Position numbers and translations under genes: made by a program. From Luteimonas salinisoli (lineage in GTDB: Bacteria > Pseudomonadota > Gammaproteobacteria > Xanthomonadales > Xanthomonadaceae), in contig NZ_JACCKA010000039.1 of the NCBI RefSeq assembly GCF_013425525.1, forward strand, positions 6,639 to 49,277: 42,639 nt of DNA. Direction: 5' to 3'. Below, one piece after another: positions 37,740 to 42,639 of this stretch. Position 1 is the stretch's first letter. Each line of letters starts with the position of its first letter. The notes under the pieces are model-generated. The model was given only the letters and a program-made list of their open reading frames with translations, was not told the origin of the DNA and ran no database searches.

Positions 37740-40283
37740 TCAGAACGGCGCGTCGTCGGCGCCTGGAGCTTCCGTGGCGCGCGAACGCGGCGCGTCCTTT
37801 GCCACGGCCTTCTTCGCGGCGGTCTTCTTCGCAGCCTTGCCGGCGGTCTTCTTCGCCGTCTTCTTCGCGGTTTTCTTCGTGCCCTTTTTCGCGGCCTTCT
37901 TCGCCGTCTTTTTCGCGGGCGCAGCCTGGGCGGCGGCCTTCTTCGCCGGCGCGGCCTTCTTCGCCGCCTTCTTGCCGAAGCGCCCGCGCGCAGGCTTGCC
38001 GGTCTCTTCCAGCAGCTTCTGCACTTCCTCCAGGGTCAGCGAGGCCGGCTCGCGATCCTTCGGGATCTTGCCGTTGAGCTTGCCGTCGCTGATGTACGGC
38101 CCGTAGCGGCCGTTGAGTACCTGGATGTCGCTGCCCTCGAACTCCTTGATGATCCGGTTGCGGGCGATCTCCTCCTTCTCCTCGACCAGGAACACCGCCC
38201 GCGCCAGCTCGATGGTGTAGGGATCGTCCTCCTTCTTCAGCGAGGCGTACACGCTGCCGCGCTTGGCGAACGGCCCGAACCGGCCGATGCCGACGCTGAC
38301 GTCCTCGCCCTTGTCCTGGCCCAGCTGGCGCGGCATCAGGAACAGCTCCAGCGCGTCCTCCAGGGTGATGGTGTGCATGCTCTGGCCGGGGCGCAGCGAG
38401 GCGAACTTGGGCTTGTCCTCGGCGTCCTCCGCGGTGCTGCCGATCGCGGCATAGGGCCCGTAGCGTCCGAGGCGCACGCTGACCGGCTTGCCGGTCTTCG
38501 GGTCGGTGCCGAGTTCGCGCGCGCCGGTGGCCTCGCTGCGGTCGACCGACTCGGTCTTGTCGTCCACCAGCTCCTTGAACGGCCCCCAGAACTTCTCCAT
38601 CAGCGGCACCCATTCCTCCTCGCCGCGCGATACCGCGTCCAGCTCGTCCTCGAGCCTGGCGGTGAAGTCGTAGTCGACGTAGCGGGTGAAATGGCTGCTG
38701 AGAAAATTGGAGACGGCGCGACCGACGTCGGTGGGCCGGAAGCGGCGACTCTCCAGTTCCACGTACTTGCGAAACTGCAGGGTCTGGATGATCGAGGCGT
38801 ACGTGGAGGGACGGCCGATGCCGTATTCCTCCAGCGCCTTGACCAGCGAGGCCTCGGAGAAGCGCGGCGGCGGCTCGGTGAAGTGCTGGTTGGCGTTGAT
38901 GCGCTCGAGCGGCACGCGCTCGCCCGGCTTCATCAGCGGCAGCTTGCGGCCCTCGTCCTCGTCCTCGGCGGCCTTCTGGTCCTTGCCCTCCTCGTACACC
39001 GCCAGGAAGCCCGGGAACACCACGGTCGTGCCGCTGGCGCGAAAGCTGTGCTCGCTGCCGGCGGCAAGGTCGACCGAGACGGTGTTGAGGATCGCCGGCA
39101 CCATCTGGCAGGCGATGGCGCGTTTCCAGATCAGCTCGTAGAGGCGGCGGCCGTCGTCGTCGAGATGACGCGCCACCTGCGAGGGCGTACGCAGTGCCGA
39201 GGACGGTCGGATCGCCTCGTGCGCCTCCTGCGCGTTCTTCGACTTGGTCTGGTAGAAGTTCGGCTTGTCCGGCACCGAGCGGGTGCCGAAGTCGCGGGCG
39301 ATCACGTCGCGGATCTCGGTCAGCGCGTCGGCCGACAGGTTCACCGAGTCGGTACGCATGTAGGTGATCAGACCGACCGTGCCCTCGTCGCCGATCGCCA
39401 CGCCCTCGTAGAGCTTCTGCGCCACGCGCATGGTGCGGCTGGTGGTGAAGCCGAGCTTGCGTGCGGCTTCCTGCTGCAGGGTGGAGGTGGTGAACGGCGG
39501 CGCCGGGCGCCGCTTCCGCTCCTTGCTGACCACGTCGGTGACGTGCAGGACGCCATTGGCGGCGGCGACGATGCGCGCGCGCGCGTCCTCGGCGGTCTCG
39601 CCGTCGGTGATGGTGAACTGCTCGAATTTCTTGCCGTCGAACTTGTTGAGCTTGGCGGTGAAGCCCTGCGAGGGATGCGCGCAGTCGGCCTCGATGCTCC
39701 AGTACTCGCGGGCGACGAAGGCTTCGATCTCCTCCTCGCGCTCGACGATCATCCGCAGCGCCGGCGACTGCACCCGCCCGGCCGACAGCCCGCGCTGCAC
39801 CTTGCGCCACAGCACCGGCGAGAGGTTGAAGCCGACCAGGTAGTCGAGGGCGCGGCGCGCCTGCTGCGCGTCGACCAGCGCCCCGGCGATCTGCCGTGGA
39901 TTGGCCATCGCCTCCTTGATGGCGCGCGGGGTGATCTCGGTGAACACCACCCGGTGCAGGTCCTTGTCCTTGAGCAGGCCGCGTTCCTTGAGGATCTCGA
40001 CGATATGCCAGCTGATCGCCTCGCCCTCGCGGTCCGGGTCGGTCGCCAGGTAGATGCCTTCCGCCCCCTTGGCGGCCTTGGCGATGGCCTCGACGTGCCG
40101 CTGGTTCTTTTCGATCAGGTCGTAGCGCATGCGGAAACCGTGCGCGGGGTCGACGGCGCCCTCTTTCGGCACCAGGTCGCGGACATGGCCATAGGAGGCC
40201 AGGACCTGGAAGTCCTTGCCGAGATATTTGTTGATCGTCTTGGCCTTGGCGGGCGACTCGACGATGAGGAGGTTCTTGGCCAT
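37740..40283 (-). CDS. topA: DNA topoisomerase I (omega protein)
   Basis: The 847-residue type IA topoisomerase relaxes negative supercoils. The Toprim domain shows Glu9 (VESPAKAKTINKY) and the acidic triad in DPDREGE (82-88). The active-site tyrosine is Tyr308 in LITYMRTDSVNLS. The C-terminal part has the repeat type without zinc cysteines (GRYGPYAAIGS, GRFGPFAKRGS, GRYGPYISDG). The last 75 residues or so form a Lys/Ala-rich tail (KKTAKKAAKKGTKKTAKKTA) resembling histone H1, probably for non-specific DNA binding. The start is ATG 40283. Confidence 0.97.
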   Translation of the reverse strand: MAKNLLIVESPAKAKTINKYLGKDFQVLASYGHVRDLVPKEGAVDPAHGFRMRYDLIEKNQRHVEAIAKAAKGAEGIYLATDPDREGEAISWHIVEILKERGLLKDKDLHRVVFTEITPRAIKEAMANPRQIAGALVDAQQARRALDYLVGFNLSPVLWRKVQRGLSAGRVQSPALRMIVEREEEIEAFVAREYWSIEADCAHPSQGFTAKLNKFDGKKFEQFTITDGETAEDARARIVAAANGVLHVTDVVSKERKRRPAPPFTTSTLQQEAARKLGFTTSRTMRVAQKLYEGVAIGDEGTVGLITYMRTDSVNLSADALTEIRDVIARDFGTRSVPDKPNFYQTKSKNAQEAHEAIRPSSALRTPSQVARHLDDDGRRLYELIWKRAIACQMVPAILNTVSVDLAAGSEHSFRASGTTVVFPGFLAVYEEGKDQKAAEDEDEGRKLPLMKPGERVPLERINANQHFTEPPPRFSEASLVKALEEYGIGRPSTYASIIQTLQFRKYVELESRRFRPTDVGRAVSNFLSSHFTRYVDYDFTARLEDELDAVSRGEEEWVPLMEKFWGPFKELVDDKTESVDRSEATGARELGTDPKTGKPVSVRLGRYGPYAAIGSTAEDAEDKPKFASLRPGQSMHTITLEDALELFLMPRQLGQDKGEDVSVGIGRFGPFAKRGSVYASLKKEDDPYTIELARAVFLVEEKEEIARNRIIKEFEGSDIQVLNGRYGPYISDGKLNGKIPKDREPASLTLEEVQKLLEETGKPARGRFGKKAAKKAAPAKKAAAQAAPAKKTAKKAAKKGTKKTAKKTAKKTAGKAAKKTAAKKAVAKDAPRSRATEAPGADDAPF

Positions 40284-40456
40284 CTAGGGGTTTCCGGGCG
40301 CCGGTGGCGGCGCCTTGCGAGAGGGGCGTTGCAGACGCGGACGCCCGGGGACCGGCCCCGGGCGTTCAGGTTTTCACCTTATTACAGGAATCATGCCAAG
40401 CCGTGCGCTGTCAAGCGAACGGCCGGCGCGAGCGGCGCATTGTCGCCGGTTTGCGG

Positions 40457-41008
40457 TCAGGTGGCGAAACGCAGCGCGACGGCGGTCACGGCCAGCACGG
40501 CGGCAACGATCGCGGCCGCCAGGATCCGGCGCCGCGATACGGGGCCCGGCGCGGCGGCCGGGCCGGGCGTCCGGGCGCCCGAAGCCTGAAGCGGGTCGGA
40601 CTCCCCGACCAAGGTCGGGTCGGAGCGGGAAGCCGCGGCAGTGGTGGCGGGGCCAGACTCGGGGGCGCACTCCGCGTCGCAGCCGTGCGGTACGTGCGCG
40701 CGCGCCAAGGGTGCCGGCTCAGCGGCGCCAACCGATGCCGGGGCATGGCCGGGAGGGGCAGGGGGCGGCGGAACCAGCCGGATACGGCTGCCGGGCCCGA
40801 TCTGGAAGGTCGCGGTGCAGTCGCGCAGCGGCCTCGCCTCGCCCGGATCCCCGCGCCAGACCGGTGTCTCCGGGCGGATGTGCCCGAACTGGAACAGTCG
40901 CACCAGGGCCGCGGCGGGGTACGGACCGAAATGGTTGCCCTGGGGATCGGCGTAGTGCCACGGCGCCGGGTCCCGGTCGCGTCCTTGCGTGTCGTACATG
41001 CGGTCCAT
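40457..41008 (-). CDS. GYF_2 (DUF4339) domain protein with C-terminal membrane anchor
   Basis: The 183-residue protein has an N-terminal DUF4339/GYF_2 domain (WHYADPQGNHFGPYPAAALV, residues 17-36, continuing to about 63). A long Pro/Ala/Ser-rich linker follows, then a single membrane helix at the C-terminus (ILAAAIVAAVLAVTAVAL). Such proteins are tail-anchored with the GYF domain in the cytoplasm, where it may bind Pro-rich partners. ATG 41008 or 40999 could be the start; neither has a strong ribosome site. It sits between smg and topA. The function is unknown. Confidence 0.75.
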   Translation of the reverse strand: MDRMYDTQGRDRDPAPWHYADPQGNHFGPYPAAALVRLFQFGHIRPETPVWRGDPGEARPLRDCTATFQIGPGSRIRLVPPPPAPPGHAPASVGAAEPAPLARAHVPHGCDAECAPESGPATTAAASRSDPTLVGESDPLQASGARTPGPAAAPGPVSRRRILAAAIVAAVLAVTAVALRFAT

Positions 41009-41049
41009 CGTTGGTGGAAAGGCGGGAAGCGCCCTGTCGCGTCGTCCCC

Positions 41050-41116
41050 GTAGAGCGGAGCTTGCTCCGCTGCTCCCGGCTCCGGCGCCCGCGTAGCGGA
41101 GCAAGCTCCGCTCTAC
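41050..41116. repeat. REPIN-like inverted repeat, copy 2
   Basis: The 22-bp arms 41050-41071 and 41095-41116 are identical to those at 17626-17647 and 17747-17768. The central part CTGCTCCCGGCTCCGGCGCC also recurs, inverted, beside the first copy. Here the loop is only 23 bases, the compact form, against 99 bases at 17626-17768. Confidence 0.85.
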
Positions 41117-41149
41117 GACGGGGGCGGTGGTCCACGCGTGGGCGGTGGT

Positions 41150-41623
41150 TCAGTGGACGGGTTCGGGCTCGTCGGCGAACATCTGGGTCTCCATCCAGGC
41201 GTAGGCGGCCTCGCTGCCGGGCTGGTTGAACAGCACCATCAGCACCACCCATTTCAGGTCGTCCAGGTCCAGCTCCTCCTGGTCCAGCGCCATGGCGCGG
41301 TCCAGCACCAGCTCGCGCTGGGCGGCGTCGAGCACGCCATGCTGCTCGAGGAACATCAGGAAGCCGCGGCCGTCGTTGTCCAGCTTGTCCAGCTCGGGTC
41401 CGGCATAGACCCGGATCGGCCCGTCCGTGCGTGTCGCCGCCTGGCCCGGCCGCTGCTCGGCCAAACCGTCGAGCCAGTCGAAGGCCTTGCTGATCTCGGC
41501 GGGGCTGAACCCGGCCTGCAGCAGGCCGGTCTGGAGCGAGTCGCGGTCGCGGAGCAAGTCCGCTTCGTCGGTGAAGTAGTGTTCGAACAGGTAGAGCAGG
41601 ACGTCCAGAATGCTCTCTTTCAT
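41150..41623 (-). CDS. smg: Smg family protein (DUF494)
   Basis: This 157-residue acidic protein starts [20 protein letters not shown] and ends in the conserved [20 protein letters not shown] followed by YAWMETQMF. The family always lies near dprA in Gammaproteobacteria and its biochemical role is unknown. It starts 31 bases after the dprA stop, so the two are likely co-transcribed. Confidence 0.95.
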   Translation of the reverse strand: MKESILDVLLYLFEHYFTDEADLLRDRDSLQTGLLQAGFSPAEISKAFDWLDGLAEQRPGQAATRTDGPIRVYAGPELDKLDNDGRGFLMFLEQHGVLDAAQRELVLDRAMALDQEELDLDDLKWVVLMVLFNQPGSEAAYAWMETQMFADEPEPVH

Positions 41624-41654
41624 TGCCCCCGGCCTGCGCCCTCGGGCGCTTGTT

Positions 41655-42639
41655 TCAGGATTTGCGGGAATATCGGCCGTGTTCGGCCACGATCCAGCCC
41701 TCAAGCTCCATGACCAGCAGCATGGAGGACAGCCGCGCGATCGTCAATCCGGTACGTTCGACCAGCGGATCCATACCGGTTGGGTCATGGCCGAGGGCCT
41801 GCCACAAGCGGTAGTAGTCGGGATCGTCGGCGTCCGGAGCGGCGCGGGGCGACCGCGCAGGCGCCCCGGACACGGAACTGGGGGCGTCCAGGCGGCGGCG
41901 CAAGGCCTGGCCCAGCTCGGCGGCCAGCGGCGCCAGGGCGGCGATCACTTCGTCGGCGCGCTCGACCAGGGCGGCGCCGTCGCGGATCAGCCGGTGGCAG
42001 CCGCGCGCCACCGGGTTGTGGATCGAGCCCGGCACCGCGAACACCTCGCGCCCGGCCTCGGCGGCCTGGCGGGCGGTGATCAGCGCGCCGGAGCGTTGCG
42101 CCGCCTCCACCACCAGCGTGCCCAGCGACAGCCCGGCGATGATGCGGTTGCGGCTGGGGAAGTGCTCGCGCAGCGCCCCGGTGCCGGGCGGGTGCTCGCT
42201 GACGACGGCGCCGGCCTCGGCGATCCGCGCGTGCAGCGCCGCGTTGGTGCGCGGATAGGGCCGGTCGATGCCGCTGCCGAGCACCGCGACCGTGGGGCCG
42301 CCGGCCGCGAGTGCGGCCAGGTGCGCCGCGGTGTCGATGCCCAGCGCCAGCCCGCTGGTCACGCCCAGGCCCGATGCCGCCAGCGCGTGGGCGAACGCGC
42401 GCGCGTTGTCGCGGCCGCCGGCGCTGGGCGAACGGCTGCCCACCACGGCCACCGCCGGATGCCACAGCAGCATCGGGTCGCCGGCCACGAACAGGGCAAG
42501 GGGCGGGGACGGGGCGGCCCGCAGCAGGGGCGGGTAGTCCGGGTCGTGCCAGCCCAGCAGGTGGTGGCCGGGCCGTGCCAGCCAGTCGCGGCTGCGCGCA
42601 TCGGCGTCCGTGCCGCCGTCCAGGGCGCGGACCTGCGCC
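41655..42639 (-). CDS. dprA: DNA-processing protein DprA, C-terminal part
   Basis: The gene enters from the right edge; 327 residues plus the stop are visible. The Rossmann domain that loads RecA onto incoming single-stranded DNA is present: [51 protein letters not shown] and [22 protein letters not shown]-terminal winged helix of the DprA type ends the protein ([20 protein letters not shown]). The N-terminal SAM-like region lies mostly outside. DprA is required for natural transformation and occurs in this gene order with smg and topA. Confidence 0.95.
   Translation of the reverse strand, partial: AQVRALDGGTDADARSRDWLARPGHHLLGWHDPDYPPLLRAAPSPPLALFVAGDPMLLWHPAVAVVGSRSPSAGGRDNARAFAHALAASGLGVTSGLALGIDTAAHLAALAAGGPTVAVLGSGIDRPYPRTNAALHARIAEAGAVVSEHPPGTGALREHFPSRNRIIAGLSLGTLVVEAAQRSGALITARQAAEAGREVFAVPGSIHNPVARGCHRLIRDGAALVERADEVIAALAPLAAELGQALRRRLDAPSSVSGAPARSPRAAPDADDPDYYRLWQALGHDPTGMDPLVERTGLTIARLSSMLLVMELEGWIVAEHGRYSRKS

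Noticed and set aside
40381..40414. Promoter of topA with perfect TTGACA and TGTAAT on the minus strand
   Set aside because: The two boxes are 22 bases apart, too far for a normal sigma-70 promoter, and no sigma-54 pattern fits.

Overview
This is a very GC-rich chromosomal window (visibly about 70% GC, codons ending mostly in G or C). It looks like a member of the Xanthomonadaceae (Lysobacter/Luteimonas/Xanthomonas-like Gammaproteobacteria). The reasons are the large TonB-dependent receptor of the Xanthomonas/Caulobacter type, the dprA-smg-topA-tsaC order, DUF4124 proteins, a TopA with a Lys/Ala-rich tail, and many short intergenic palindromes built on TAGGAGCG...CGCGAAGG and GGGAATCGGGAATC units. 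This placement is inference from gene content; no rRNA or tRNA gene was seen, and no CRISPR array.

Region 1 (1 to about 18,970) is a pectin/rhamnogalacturonan utilisation island. It holds a partial 2-keto-3-deoxygluconate kinase, a TonB-dependent receptor, a ThuA-like protein, and a leftward operon of pectate lyase, alpha/beta-hydrolase esterase and type-B carboxylesterase. A divergent operon follows: a 2-keto-4-pentenoate-hydratase-like enzyme and a complete three-gene TRAP transporter (dctP-dctQ-dctM). Then come a GH43 glycosidase, a LacI-family regulator, KduI, KduD, and a rhamnogalacturonan-acetylesterase-like SGNH hydrolase fused to a cupin. A proposed flow is: polymer deacetylation and cleavage outside or in the periplasm, outer-membrane uptake by the receptor, inner-membrane uptake by the TRAP system, then KduI, KduD and KdgK towards 2-keto-3-deoxy-6-phosphogluconate. 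No aldolase is present in the window. Four intergenic positions carry related LacI-like operator sequences (core ATGACACCG...), and a fifth lies inside the start of the receptor gene. The GH43 gene also has a second palindrome resembling the Xanthomonas xylan-regulon box.

Region 2 (about 19,000 to 30,360) is a mixed accessory stretch. It contains a small lipoprotein, an SDR oxidoreductase with a DUF1905 protein, a SAM methyltransferase, an unusual winged-helix/alpha-beta-hydrolase fusion, a homocysteine S-methyltransferase, a fatty-acid-hydroxylase-family membrane enzyme, DUF4259, a membrane zinc-ribbon protein, a disrupted glutaredoxin-like gene, a small membrane protein, YaeQ, and two overlapping DUF4124 genes.

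Region 3 (about 30,400 to the end, all on the minus strand) is core metabolism and housekeeping: gltB-gltD glutamate synthase, then dprA (partial), smg, a GYF_2/DUF4339 membrane protein, topA and tsaC.

The most striking direct observations are two genes (the esterase at 6068-7157 and the glutaredoxin-like gene at 27357-27757). Each is frameshifted by a short tandem duplication (10 bp and 11 bp) of the same geometry, and each regains a perfect family-typical reading frame if one copy is removed. Others are the esterase-cupin fusion, the regulator-hydrolase fusion and the apparent dual operator of the GH43 promoter. Repetitive palindromes occupy most of the longer intergenic gaps.
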